The notes under the pieces are model-generated. The model was not told where the DNA came from. It did not search any database and worked only from the letters and a program-made list of their open reading frames with translations. From the NCBI GenBank assembly GCA_022565695.1, contig JAIUME010000006.1, positions 124,001-188,000 of the forward strand: a stretch of 64,000 bases of DNA, in the 5' to 3' direction. Below are positions 21,260 to 29,544 of this stretch, in pieces; the first letter of the stretch is position 1, and each line of letters starts with the position of its first letter. A program made the translations under genes and the position numbers. The stretch comes from Alcanivorax sp. (lineage in GTDB: Bacteria; Pseudomonadota; Gammaproteobacteria; Pseudomonadales; Alcanivoracaceae).

Positions 21260-21733
21260 TCAGGTGTCCGGCTGTTCGAACAGCACTGCGCCAGGACCAT
21301 ATTCCCGTGCTATGTCATCGGGGTTGCGCAGCGGACAGTCGCTGACCGACAGACAGCCACAGCCGATACATTCGCTGAGGTGTTCACGCAGCAATGTCAG
21401 CTGTTGGATGCGGTGATCCAGATCCTGTTTCCATTTCGCTGACAGCTTGCGCCAGTCTCGCGTATTGGGTGTTCGCCCTTCGGGCAGGGTCGCCAGTGCG
21501 GCGCCGATTTCCGCCAGGGGGATGCCGGTACGCTGGGCCACCTTGATCACCGCAACCCGGCGCAGCACGTCGCGGCTGTAGCGCCGCTGGTTGCCGTTGT
21601 TGCGCCAGCTTCTGATCAGACCCTTCTTTTCATAGAAGTGTATGGCTGACACCGCTACACCGCTGCGTTCCGCCACTTCGCCGACGCTCAGTGCGCGCTG
21701 TGGATCTATCTTCTCTGATTTTTCTGTGGCCAT
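21260..21733 (-). CDS. soxR: Redox-sensitive MerR-family activator SoxR
   Basis: SoxR is a dimeric activator whose [2Fe-2S] cluster is oxidised by redox-cycling compounds, switching on target promoters. The 157-aa protein has the MerR winged helix ([20 protein letters not shown], about 15-34, then [15 protein letters not shown]), a dimer helix and the cluster motif [12 protein letters not shown] with Cys at about 122, 125, 127 and 133. This spacing is diagnostic. No soxS is adjacent, as usual outside enteric bacteria, so it should act directly on targets. A 20-bp SoxR-box-like sequence lies 33 bases upstream, between it and the ABC transporter cluster. Confidence 0.96.
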   Translation of the reverse strand: MATEKSEKIDPQRALSVGEVAERSGVAVSAIHFYEKKGLIRSWRNNGNQRRYSRDVLRRVAVIKVAQRTGIPLAEIGAALATLPEGRTPNTRDWRKLSAKWKQDLDHRIQQLTLLREHLSECIGCGCLSVSDCPLRNPDDIAREYGPGAVLFEQPDT

Positions 21734-21765
21734 GGGTTGCCTCTTCCTGTCTATTCTTTCGCTTT

Positions 21766-21785
21766 ACCTGAACCATGATTGAGGT
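21766..21785. promoter_or_regulatory. Candidate SoxR box in a plus-strand promoter
   Basis: ACCTGAACCATGATTGAGGT resembles the known SoxR box (CCTCAAG...CTTGAGG): the arms ACCTnAA and TTnAGGT match, with one mismatch per half-site. On the plus strand it sits between CTTTAC (21763-21768) and TACACT (21788-21793), a 19-base spacer, which is the overlong spacing MerR-type activators correct. The promoter would read toward the ABC genes starting at 22022, leaving a leader of about 225 bases in which I see nothing else. Confidence 0.5.
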
Positions 21786-22021
21786 TTTACACTGCCTGTC
21801 GGCGAAGCGCAAATTCTGAAGCGCTCTGCCATCGAAGGATTGCCCGCAGGTCGAAAACCGTCGTTGCAGAACGATCAGGGGGCAGCATGTGCTGACACGT
21901 GATGACAGTGGTGCTGCTCATACTGCGCATTTTTCCTATCTTCATGCAGAGCGTCTGCGCAGAATGGCCGCAGTGGTGAGGTGTGGGTGGAGAGCACAGT
22001 CATGAGTACACGGGAGGGGTT

Positions 22022-22960
22022 GTGGCATCGATCATTTCGGTAACCGGTTTGAGCAAGACCTATGAATCCGGGTTCCGCGCGCTGGACGGTGTGGATCTGG
22101 CTATTCGGCAGGGCGAGATTTTTGCCCTGCTGGGGCCCAACGGGGCGGGCAAGACCACGCTGATCAGCATTGTCTGCGGGCTGGTCAAGGCCTCGGCAGG
22201 CAGCGTCACCGTAGACGGCCACGATATCGTCAGGGATTACCGCGCGGCCCGTGCGCTGATCGGCCTGGTGCCCCAGGAGTTGACCAGTGACATGTTCGAA
22301 ACGGTCTGGGCGACGGTCAGTCTGAGCCGCGGCCTGTTCGGCAAGCCGAAAGCCCCGGCACATATCGAGCGAGTGTTGCGAGACCTGTCTCTGTGGGACA
22401 AGCGGCATGAAAAGATCATGGCGCTTTCCGGTGGCATGAAGCGTCGGGTGCTGATCGCCAAGGCCCTGGCTCATGAGCCGCGCATCCTGTTTCTGGACGA
22501 GCCCACGGCCGGTGTCGATGTGTCCCTGCGCCGGGACATGTGGGCGATGGTGCGGCGGCTGCGCGACAGCGGGGTGACCATCATTCTCACCACCCATTAC
22601 ATCGAAGAGGCCGAGGAGATGGCGGACCGTATCGGTGTCATCAACGGCGGCAAGATCATCCTGGTGGATGATACGCAGCAGTTGATGAGCAAGCTGGGTT
22701 CGCGGCAGTTGTCGATTCATCTGTCGACACCCCTGCCCGAGATACCCTCGGTGCTGGCGGATGCCTCGCTGACGCTCAGCGACGGCGGGCACACGCTGGT
22801 GTACAGCTTTGACACCCAGCGTGAGCATACTGGCGTGGCTGAATTGCTGCGATCACTGGAACGTGAGGGTATCGAGTTTCGTGATCTGCATTCCAGCCAG
22901 AGCTCGCTGGAAGATATCTTTGTCGATCTGGTGGCACCGGCGCGGGAGACAGCACAATGA
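22022..22960 (+). CDS. ABC transporter ATP-binding protein (ABC-2 type exporter)
   Basis: This nucleotide-binding subunit of 312 aa powers the permease encoded next. Motifs in order: Walker [11 protein letters not shown] (about 40-49), Q-loop LVPQEL, signature LSGGMKRRV, Walker [15 protein letters not shown]-loop [15 protein letters not shown]. The C-terminal 90 residues ([16 protein letters not shown] ... [10 protein letters not shown]) are the extension found in DrrA/CcmA-like drug or polysaccharide exporters. The GTG at 22022 is chosen because GGGAGGGG is immediately upstream; the frame is open to 21983. It overlaps the permease gene by 4 bases. A SoxR box lies upstream, so redox-drug export is an attractive but unproven role. 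Confidence 0.9.
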   Translation: MASIISVTGLSKTYESGFRALDGVDLAIRQGEIFALLGPNGAGKTTLISIVCGLVKASAGSVTVDGHDIVRDYRAARALIGLVPQELTSDMFETVWATVSLSRGLFGKPKAPAHIERVLRDLSLWDKRHEKIMALSGGMKRRVLIAKALAHEPRILFLDEPTAGVDVSLRRDMWAMVRRLRDSGVTIILTTHYIEEAEEMADRIGVINGGKIILVDDTQQLMSKLGSRQLSIHLSTPLPEIPSVLADASLTLSDGGHTLVYSFDTQREHTGVAELLRSLEREGIEFRDLHSSQSSLEDIFVDLVAPARETAQ

Positions 22961-23718
22961 ATGTTCATGCCGTGCGGGCGATCTATCTGTTCGAAATGGC
23001 GCGCATGTGGCGCACCTTGCTGCAAAGCCTGGCGTCACCGGTGATTTCCACTTCACTCTATTTCGTGGTCTTCGGCTCGGCCATCGGCTCGCGCATGATG
23101 GACATCGAAGGGGTGAGTTATGGTGCTTTCATCATCCCCGGGCTGATCATGCTGATGCTGCTGAACGAGAGCATCTCCAACGCCTCGTTCGGTATCTACA
23201 TGCCGCGCTTCACCGGCACCATCTACGAGGTGATGTCGGCGCCGGTGTCGCCACTGGAGATCGTGCTGGGCTATGTGGGGGCTGCGGCCACCAAGTCCGT
23301 GATTCTGGGGCTGCTGATCCTGGCCACGGCGCGGCTGTTTGTGGACTATGAGGTCCTGCACCCGATCTGGATGCTCGGGTTCCTGGTGCTCACGGCCGTC
23401 ACCTTCTGCCTGTTTGGCTTTATCATCGGCATCTGGGCTGACGGTTTCGAGAAGTTGCAGATCATTCCCATGATGATTGTCACGCCGCTGGCGTTCCTGG
23501 GCGGCAGCTTCTACTCCATCAGCATGTTGCCGCCGGTCTGGCAGACCATTACCTTGTTCAACCCGGTGGTTTACCTGATCAGTGGCTTTCGCTGGAGCTT
23601 CTACGGCGTCGCGGATGTACACATCGGTATCAGCGTGACCATGACGCTGGTCTTCCTGCTGGTGTGCGTGGCGGTGATTGCCTGGATATTCCGTACCGGT
23701 TACCGCCTCAAACCCTGA
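22957..23718 (+). CDS. ABC-2 type permease
   Basis: This is the 253-aa membrane partner of the preceding ATPase, with six hydrophobic segments and the ABC-2 pattern ([109 protein letters not shown]). The arrangement resembles the YadG/YadH pair of E. coli and related exporters. ATGA overlap with the upstream gene shows translational coupling. Substrate unknown. Confidence 0.9.
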   Translation: MNVHAVRAIYLFEMARMWRTLLQSLASPVISTSLYFVVFGSAIGSRMMDIEGVSYGAFIIPGLIMLMLLNESISNASFGIYMPRFTGTIYEVMSAPVSPLEIVLGYVGAAATKSVILGLLILATARLFVDYEVLHPIWMLGFLVLTAVTFCLFGFIIGIWADGFEKLQIIPMMIVTPLAFLGGSFYSISMLPPVWQTITLFNPVVYLISGFRWSFYGVADVHIGISVTMTLVFLLVCVAVIAWIFRTGYRLKP

Positions 23719-23733
23719 ACCTCAAGGAACCTC

Positions 23734-25608
23734 ATGCTGCGCTGGTTTGAACAACGGCTGGATCCGTTCCCCCCGGGGGAACCGACCCGGCCGCCGAACA
23801 CCCTGGTGGCGTTCTGTCTGCACTACACCCGGGGCGCCTGGCCCTGGCTGATCCTGTCCACCGTGCTGATGGCGGCCATCGCCCTGATCGAAGTGTGGAT
23901 GTTCAGCTTCCTGGGCAACATCGTGGACTGGCTGTCCGTGCAGGACCGCAGCACCTTTATGGCGGACCAGGGCTGGCGGTTAGCGGGCATGGCGCTGGTG
24001 GCGGTGGTGGCCCTGCCATTGCTGGTGATGGTGCACTCCACCATCAATCATCAGGTGCTGGCGGGCAATTTCCCCATGCGCATCCGCTGGCTGGCGCACC
24101 GTTATCTGCTGCGGCAGTCCATGGCCTACTATCAGGATGAGTTCGCCGGCCGCATTGCCACCAAGGTACTGCAGACCGCCCTGGCGGTGCGCGAGTGTGT
24201 GATCAAGCTGCTCAACGTCCTCAATTACGTGGCGGTGTACTTCATCGGCACCCTGTTCATTGTCGGGCTCTCGGACTGGCGGCTGGCCATGCCACTGGTC
24301 GCCTGGCTGCTGGCCTATCTGCTGATGCTGCGTTTCTTTGTGCCGCGCCTGGCGCGCATCTCGAAGGCGCAGGCGGATGCGCGCTCGCAGATGACCGGGC
24401 GTATCGTTGACAGCTATACCAATATCCAGACGGTCAAACTGTTTTCCCACGCCCGCCGGGAATCCGACTATGCCCGAGAGGGCATGGATAACCTGATGGG
24501 CACGGTGCACCGGCAGATGCGTCTGGTGACCGGCCTCAATGCCACCCTGTACGGCCTGAACGCGGCCTTGCTGTTTGCCACGGCGGCGCTTGCCCTGGGC
24601 CTGTGGCTCCAGGCAGCGGTCAGTGTGGGCGCGGTCGCTGTGGCGTTGGCGCTGGTACTGCGCCTGTCCGGCATGTCGCAGTGGATCATGTGGGAGGTGG
24701 CGGCACTGTTCGAGAATGTCGGCACGGTGCAGGACGGCATCGGCGCCATCTCCGCGCCCCAGTCCGTGCTGGACGCCCCGGCGGCCATCCCTTTGACGGT
24801 GCCCGAGGGCCGTATCACCTTCGAGCGTGTCAGCTTTCACTATGGCAAGGGCAGTGGTGTCATCGATGACCTGTCCCTGACCATTCGTGCCGGGGAGAAG
24901 GTGGGCCTGGTCGGGCGCTCCGGTGCCGGCAAGTCCACCCTCAGCAATCTGTTGCTGCGCTTCCATGATCTGGAGGGTGGCCGCATCCTGATTGATGATC
25001 AGGATATCGCCCGGGTCACTCAGGAATCCCTGCGCGAACACATCGGCATGGTCACCCAGGACACGTCCCTGCTGCATCGCAGCGTGCGTGACAACATACT
25101 CTACGGCCGACCTGACGCCAGTGAGGCCGATATGCGCCGTGCTGCGGAGCGCGCCGAAGCCGCTGATTTTATTGCCGGTTTGCAGGATGCGCGCGGTCGT
25201 CAGGGCTTCGATGCCCACGTTGGCGAACGCGGCGTCAAGCTCTCTGGCGGCCAGCGGCAACGCATCGCCATTGCCCGGATGATGCTCAAGGACGCACCGA
25301 TCCTGATCCTGGACGAGGCCACGTCGGCGCTGGATTCCGAAGTCGAGGCAGCAATCCAGGAAAACCTGTACAGGCTGATGGAGGGCAAGACGGTGATCGC
25401 CATAGCCCATCGGCTGTCCACCATCGCCGCCATGGACCGGCTGGTGGTGATGGATCAGGGGCACATCATGGAGCAGGGCGACCATGACACGCTGTTGGCC
25501 CACGGCGGCATCTATGCGCGTCTGTGGGCACGTCAATCGGGTGGATTTCTCGATCCCGGTGATACACTGGAGCTTGATACGCCGACGGTGGATACGCAGC
25601 AGGCCTGA
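23734..25608 (+). CDS. ABC exporter, fused membrane and ATPase domains
   Basis: This 624-aa half-transporter works as a homodimer. The N-terminal part carries six membrane helices (about 35-320); the ATPase domain follows with Walker A GRSGAGKSTL (about 395), Q-loop MVTQDTSLLHRSV, signature LSGGQRQRIAIARM, Walker B ILILDEATSALDS and H-loop IAHRLSTI. It is of the MsbA/HMT-like exporter type. It starts 15 bases after the ABC-2 permease and is probably cotranscribed, although the two systems are unrelated in mechanism. The substrate (lipid, drug or peptide) cannot be told from sequence. The C-terminal tail after RLWARQSGG is acidic and dispensable-looking. Confidence 0.92.
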   Translation: MLRWFEQRLDPFPPGEPTRPPNTLVAFCLHYTRGAWPWLILSTVLMAAIALIEVWMFSFLGNIVDWLSVQDRSTFMADQGWRLAGMALVAVVALPLLVMVHSTINHQVLAGNFPMRIRWLAHRYLLRQSMAYYQDEFAGRIATKVLQTALAVRECVIKLLNVLNYVAVYFIGTLFIVGLSDWRLAMPLVAWLLAYLLMLRFFVPRLARISKAQADARSQMTGRIVDSYTNIQTVKLFSHARRESDYAREGMDNLMGTVHRQMRLVTGLNATLYGLNAALLFATAALALGLWLQAAVSVGAVAVALALVLRLSGMSQWIMWEVAALFENVGTVQDGIGAISAPQSVLDAPAAIPLTVPEGRITFERVSFHYGKGSGVIDDLSLTIRAGEKVGLVGRSGAGKSTLSNLLLRFHDLEGGRILIDDQDIARVTQESLREHIGMVTQDTSLLHRSVRDNILYGRPDASEADMRRAAERAEAADFIAGLQDARGRQGFDAHVGERGVKLSGGQRQRIAIARMMLKDAPILILDEATSALDSEVEAAIQENLYRLMEGKTVIAIAHRLSTIAAMDRLVVMDQGHIMEQGDHDTLLAHGGIYARLWARQSGGFLDPGDTLELDTPTVDTQQA

Positions 25609-25617
25609 GGTGCAGAG

Positions 25618-25653
25618 AGGAGAATGCGCAGGAGAATGCGCAGGAGAGTGTGC
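25618..25653. repeat. 12-bp tandem repeat carrying ribosome-binding sites and start codons
   Basis: AGGAGAATGCGC is present at 25618-25629 and 25630-25641, with a third degenerate copy AGGAGAGTGTGC at 25642-25653. Each copy holds a good Shine-Dalgarno sequence and a potential start codon just ahead of the phosphatase-like gene. Only the last copy is properly placed for its ATG at 25656, so copy-number change here could alter translation. Confidence 0.85.
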
Positions 25654-25655
25654 GT

Positions 25656-26177
25656 ATGCCGCAACACATGGTTCGTCACCTGGGAATGCTGGCGCGCAGT
25701 GCCGGGCAGTGGTTGCACCACCGCCTGTTGCTGCCGTGGCGCGGGGAAAGCCTGCAGGGGATCTACAACTTCCTGCCCCTGGGGCCGCAGTTGCTGACCT
25801 CCGGGCAGCCGACGGAGAAGCAGCTGGCGCGCCTGCGGGACACCGGGGTGGAGACGGTCATCAATCTGGCGCCGGTGACGGCGGATAATGCTCTGCCGGA
25901 TGAGGCGGCCACGGTGGCGGCGCTCGGCATGCGCTATGTGCATATACCTGTAGATTTCGCGGCGCCGTCTGAGGCGGACTTTCGTCGTTTCTGTGACGCC
26001 ATGGCGGCGCGCGGCGAGGGGAGTGTGCTGGTGCACTGTGCCGCCAACATGAGGGTGTCAGCGTTCATGTACCGGTATCGCTGTGAGGTGCTCTCGGAGC
26101 CCCCCGCACGGGCGCGTCGCGACCTGCATCGCATCTGGCGCCCTCAGGGGGTCTGGCGGGACTTTATTGCACGGTAA
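25656..26177 (+). CDS. Tyrosine-phosphatase-like protein with atypical active-site loop (DUF442/BLH-like)
   Basis: This is a 173-aa protein with the fold signature of small phosphatases: YNFLPLGPQLLTSGQPTEKQ, LRDTGVETVINLAPVTADN, LGMRYVHIPVDFAAPSEADF and the P-loop position VLVHCAANMRVSAFM (Cys about 128, Arg about 133). Normal protein tyrosine phosphatases have Cys-x5-Arg; here only four residues separate Cys and Arg and the loop Gly is absent. It may be inactive, bind a phosphorylated ligand, or use a variant chemistry. ATG at 25656 with AGGAG 9 bases upstream. It follows the ABC exporter by 47 bases and may share its transcript. Confidence 0.75.
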   Translation: MPQHMVRHLGMLARSAGQWLHHRLLLPWRGESLQGIYNFLPLGPQLLTSGQPTEKQLARLRDTGVETVINLAPVTADNALPDEAATVAALGMRYVHIPVDFAAPSEADFRRFCDAMAARGEGSVLVHCAANMRVSAFMYRYRCEVLSEPPARARRDLHRIWRPQGVWRDFIAR

Positions 26178-26226
26178 CCCCATTGCAAGGTAACCCAGGC
26201 CCCGTAGCCCGAAAGCGGCGCCCGTC

Positions 26227-26859
26227 CTAGCGGGTGCCGTAAACCACCATGGTCTTGCCTTTCACGGAGACCAGGCCCTGGTCTTCCAGATTCTTGAGTA
26301 CCCGGCCTACCATCTCCCGGGAACAGCCAACGATGCGGCCGATTTCCTGGCGTGTCACCTTGATCTGCATGCCATCCGGGTGGGTCATGGCGTCCGGTTG
26401 CTTGCACAGGTCCAGTAGCGTGCCCGCCACGCGCCCCGTCACGTCAAGAAACGCCAGATCCCCGACTTTACGGGTGGTGGCACGGAGACGGCCGGCAATC
26501 TGGGCCGAAACGGTAAACAGGATGTCTGCGTCTTCCCGGGCAAGCTGCCGGAACTTGGCGTAGCTGATTTCAGCAACTTCGCATTCCGTCTTGGCTTTGA
26601 CCCAGGCAGAGCGGCTTGGCTCCTGCTCGAAGAGACCCATTTCGCCGAAGAAGTCGCCCTCATTGAGGTAGGCCATGATCATTTCGCGGCCGTCATCGTC
26701 TTCGATCATCACCGTCACAGAGCCCTTCAGGATGTAATAAAGCGCATCGGACTCATCGCCGGCATAGATGATGGTGCTCTTGGCCGGGTATTTGCGGCGG
26801 TGGCAATGGGCCAGGAAATTGTCCAGGTTTGGAATGATCTTGTTGCTGGAATCCGTCAT
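26227..26859 (-). CDS. vfr: cAMP receptor protein-type global regulator Vfr
   Basis: Vfr is the CRP homologue that binds cAMP and DNA to control virulence, motility and catabolic genes in Pseudomonas relatives. The 210-aa protein has a cyclic-nucleotide domain ([42 protein letters not shown] with the phosphate-binding GEMGLF...RSAWV cassette), a long dimer helix and a C-terminal helix-turn-helix ([41 protein letters not shown]). The start MTDSSNK at 26859 is chosen because homology begins there; the frame remains open to 26955. The vfr-osmC-speD-coq7 order follows Pseudomonas. Confidence 0.95.
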   Translation of the reverse strand: MTDSSNKIIPNLDNFLAHCHRRKYPAKSTIIYAGDESDALYYILKGSVTVMIEDDDGREMIMAYLNEGDFFGEMGLFEQEPSRSAWVKAKTECEVAEISYAKFRQLAREDADILFTVSAQIAGRLRATTRKVGDLAFLDVTGRVAGTLLDLCKQPDAMTHPDGMQIKVTRQEIGRIVGCSREMVGRVLKNLEDQGLVSVKGKTMVVYGTR

Positions 26860-27298
26860 GGCCTGTAATTCATCGTTGTGTGTATAGGGGAAAAGAGTGT
26901 GTATAGGTAAAAAAGGTGACAAAACGGTCTGATATTGCCCTTTTTTGTCCGCCATGCCAAGGCGGCATTAACCGGGGTGCGCACTGCTTGGCACCCTGGC
27001 CCCGCAGAAATCCGCTCTCCAGGCGTGCCGAGTATCCTCGACAGCGGGGCAGCATGGAGTCTGCGTGGGGCACTGTCAATTTCATGCCGCCCTCCGTAAA
27101 AGGTATGGCAGATTGCCATTATCGGGCCTCATGGTTGCCCGTGCCTGTTCCGTGACGGCCCTCCGGCGGCCCTCCGACGAAGAGCAGGGCTGAAAACCGG
27201 GGCGAAAAAACCGCCGCCAGGCCCCGGGATACTGTGTCTCACCGGGTCGGGTGTGATAATCTGCGCGCCCGCTTCTGAGCCGCAAGGGAACCACAGCG
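26860..27298. promoter_or_regulatory. Divergent vfr/osmC intergenic region with small repeats
   Basis: This 439-base gap separates vfr from the OsmC gene. Near vfr, TGTGTATAGG occurs twice in close succession (about 26879 and 26898) ahead of a TTGTCA-like hexamer on the minus strand. Further right are a perfect palindrome ATGGCA-GAT-TGCCAT (27104-27118) and a direct repeat CGGCCCTCCG (27156 and 27167). I see no convincing CRP site (TGTGA-N6-TCACA) and no gene. The palindrome could be an operator for an unknown regulator. Confidence 0.4.
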
Positions 27299-27724
27299 AT
27301 GCGTGCAGTGATACGGTGGCAGGGCGCCGCCTGTTTTGAAGGTGAGTCCGGTACCGGGCACAAGATCGTCATGGACGGGCCGCCTGACCATGGTGGTGAG
27401 AACCGGGGCCCACGGCCCATGGAGACGCTGCTGGTCGGTCTGGGTGGGTGCTCGTCGTTTGATGTGGTGCATATCCTGCGCAAGGCACGCCAGGATGTGA
27501 CAGATTGCCGCTGCGACATGACCGCAGAGCGGGCAGAAGATGAAGTGCCGGCAGTATTTACCCGGATCCACCTGCATTTTGTGGTGGCGGGGAACAATCT
27601 GAAAGAGAATCAGGTGCGTCGGGCTGTCGAGCTGTCCGCCGAGAAGTATTGCTCCGCGTCGATCATGCTGGCCCGGGGTGGTGTGGAGATTACGCACAGT
27701 TACGAGATCACCGTTACGTCATAA
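27299..27724 (+). CDS. OsmC/YhfA-family protein
   Basis: This 141-aa OsmC-fold protein has the two Cys expected for thiol peroxidases of the family: GGCSSFDVVHILRK (Cys about 51) and LSAEKYCSASIML (Cys about 119). Family members reduce organic hydroperoxides or act on oxidised thiols. The YhfA branch that neighbours vfr/crp has no proven substrate. The ATG at 27299 is preceded by AAGGGAA. Placement between vfr and speD matches Pseudomonas, where the same small protein is found. Confidence 0.88.
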   Translation: MRAVIRWQGAACFEGESGTGHKIVMDGPPDHGGENRGPRPMETLLVGLGGCSSFDVVHILRKARQDVTDCRCDMTAERAEDEVPAVFTRIHLHFVVAGNNLKENQVRRAVELSAEKYCSASIMLARGGVEITHSYEITVTS

Positions 27725-27857
27725 AGACGGGGTAACAGTGGTGGACAGACCTTTAACCGGCCGAGGCTCAGGGGTATCGTGACGGCAGTCGCCGCACGCA
27801 TCCTCCCGGGCGCACGGCAACGATCAATCGTATCAGGCAACAGAAGGGCAGACCGAG

Positions 27858-28661
27858 GTGAAAGATCCAAATCCGAAGATCAAGCTGCACGGTTTCAACA
27901 ACCTGACCAAATCGCTGAGCTTCAATATCTTTGATATCAGCTATGCGAAGACCGAGCAGCATCGCAAGGAGTACATCGAGTATATCGATGAGCTCTACAA
28001 TGCCGAGCGTCTGACCGAGATCCTCACCAATGTCACCAAGATCATCGGTGCCAATGTGCTGAACGTGGCGCGTGAGGATTACGAGCCCCAGGGCGCCAGC
28101 GTAACCATGCTGATTGCCGAGCATGATGCGCCACCGACGGACCCGGACTTCGACGAAGAAGCCCCTGGCCCGCTGCCCGATACGATTGTCGCCCATCTGG
28201 ACAAGAGCCATGTGACGGTGCATACCTATCCGGAATCTCATCCGGACAACGGTATCTCCACCTTCCGTGTGGATGTGGATGTGTCCACCTGCGGCGTCAT
28301 TTCACCACTGCGGGCGTTGAACTACCTGATCCACAGCTTCGATTCCGATATCGTCACCATCGATTATCGCGTACGCGGCATGACCCGCGACGTGGATGGC
28401 ACCAAGCATTACATCGATCACGATATCAACTCGATCCAGAACTTCCTGACCGAAGACACCCAGAATGCGTATCAGATGATTGATGTGAACGTATTTCAGG
28501 AAAACATCTTCCACACCAAGATGTTGCTGAAAGACTTCGCCATCGATAACTATCTGTTCGGTGCTGGTGCGGATGAGTTCAATGATGCGGAACTGAAGGA
28601 TATCGAGGCGCGTCTGCGCAAGGAAATGCTGGAAATCTTCTACAGTCGTAATCTCGACTGA
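27858..28661 (+). CDS. speD: S-adenosylmethionine decarboxylase proenzyme
   Basis: SpeD makes decarboxylated AdoMet, the aminopropyl donor for spermidine synthesis. The 267-aa length is that of the enterobacterial class. The proenzyme cuts itself between Lys and Ser in [19 protein letters not shown], generating the pyruvoyl group on the new N-terminus, with the conserved Cys in [22 protein letters not shown] start at 27858 after CCGAGG. I see no speE in the window, so spermidine synthase must lie elsewhere. A 10-bp hairpin follows the stop codon. Confidence 0.96.
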   Translation: MKDPNPKIKLHGFNNLTKSLSFNIFDISYAKTEQHRKEYIEYIDELYNAERLTEILTNVTKIIGANVLNVAREDYEPQGASVTMLIAEHDAPPTDPDFDEEAPGPLPDTIVAHLDKSHVTVHTYPESHPDNGISTFRVDVDVSTCGVISPLRALNYLIHSFDSDIVTIDYRVRGMTRDVDGTKHYIDHDINSIQNFLTEDTQNAYQMIDVNVFQENIFHTKMLLKDFAIDNYLFGAGADEFNDAELKDIEARLRKEMLEIFYSRNLD

Positions 28662-28666
28662 TCAAT

Positions 28667-28701
28667 ATGCCTGCGCTGGCGCGATAGCCCGGCGCAGGCA
28701 T
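28667..28701. terminator. Hairpin between convergent speD and coq7
   Basis: ATGCCTGCGC (28667-28676) and GCGCAGGCAT (28692-28701) form a perfect 10-bp stem 5 bases after the speD stop codon. No T-run follows on either strand, so its strength is uncertain. A perfect 11-bp tandem duplication TCTTCAGACTC (28705-28726) lies next to it. Confidence 0.5.
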
Positions 28702-28732
28702 CTGTCTTCAGACTCTCTTCAGACTCTGCCTT

Positions 28733-29443
28733 TCATACACGATAAGTGGTGAACGTCATCACCTTGCTCACCCAGCCCATCAGGCGACGTGCCGGTGCGG
28801 GCAGGGGGGCGCCGCCGGCTTCCCGGGCAGTGGTGGCGTGTTGCTGTTCATCAATGCGCATCTGCTCCAGGATTGCCCGGGTGCGCTCGTCTTCCAGTGG
28901 CACCTGATTCAGGTGGCTGTCGAGATGACGCACCACCTGATTCTCCGTCTCTGTGACAAAGCCCAGACTCCAGCGATCACCCGCCAGACCGGCCAAAGCG
29001 CCGATGCTGAATGACATGGCATAGAACAGCGGATTGAGACGGCTCGGCGTCCCACCCAGCTCGCAGATACGCTCCTCACACCAGGCCAGATGGTCTTCCT
29101 CTTCCCTGGCCGCCTCTTCCATGGCGCGGCGCACATGGGGCAGGCCCGCTGTGGTGGCCTGGCCCTGATACAGCGCCTGGGCGCAGACTTCACCGGTATG
29201 ATTGACGCGCATCAGGCCGGCGATGTGGCGCGCCTGATGGCTGTCAGCCGGCGTGCTGTCGCCCAGGGTGGTGGCTGCGGGGTTGGCGCGCTGGCCACGG
29301 GTGCTGCCCGGCGTCAGCGTACGCAGGGCGTTGTCGGCACTGGCAAGCAGCTGGTCCAGGGGGCTCAGACGGCGCGGCCGGGTAGTGGCAGAGGCTGCCG
29401 GGAGCACCGCAGCGGGTTGTGTGTCGGGGGCTTGATGTGTCAT
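28733..29443 (-). CDS. coq7: Demethoxyubiquinone hydroxylase Coq7
   Basis: Coq7 is a membrane-associated di-iron monooxygenase that hydroxylates the ring of demethoxyubiquinone, the penultimate step of ubiquinone synthesis. The iron ligands are visible in [32 protein letters not shown] (ExxH), [14 protein letters not shown] and [12 protein letters not shown] (ExxH). The 236-aa protein has a Pro/Ala/Thr-rich N-terminal extension of about 40 residues ahead of the catalytic domain. Bacteria with Coq7 normally lack UbiF. It is convergent with speD as in Pseudomonas. Confidence 0.95.
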   Translation of the reverse strand: MTHQAPDTQPAAVLPAASATTRPRRLSPLDQLLASADNALRTLTPGSTRGQRANPAATTLGDSTPADSHQARHIAGLMRVNHTGEVCAQALYQGQATTAGLPHVRRAMEEAAREEEDHLAWCEERICELGGTPSRLNPLFYAMSFSIGALAGLAGDRWSLGFVTETENQVVRHLDSHLNQVPLEDERTRAILEQMRIDEQQHATTAREAGGAPLPAPARRLMGWVSKVMTFTTYRV

Positions 29444-29544
29444 GAGTCCAGTCTACCACGCGGAGGTGAATGTCATGATAATCTTGCTGACGTCAGACGG
29501 GCATACTCTCAGAAAAACAGGGGTCGGGGAATGAGGGGCGGGGA

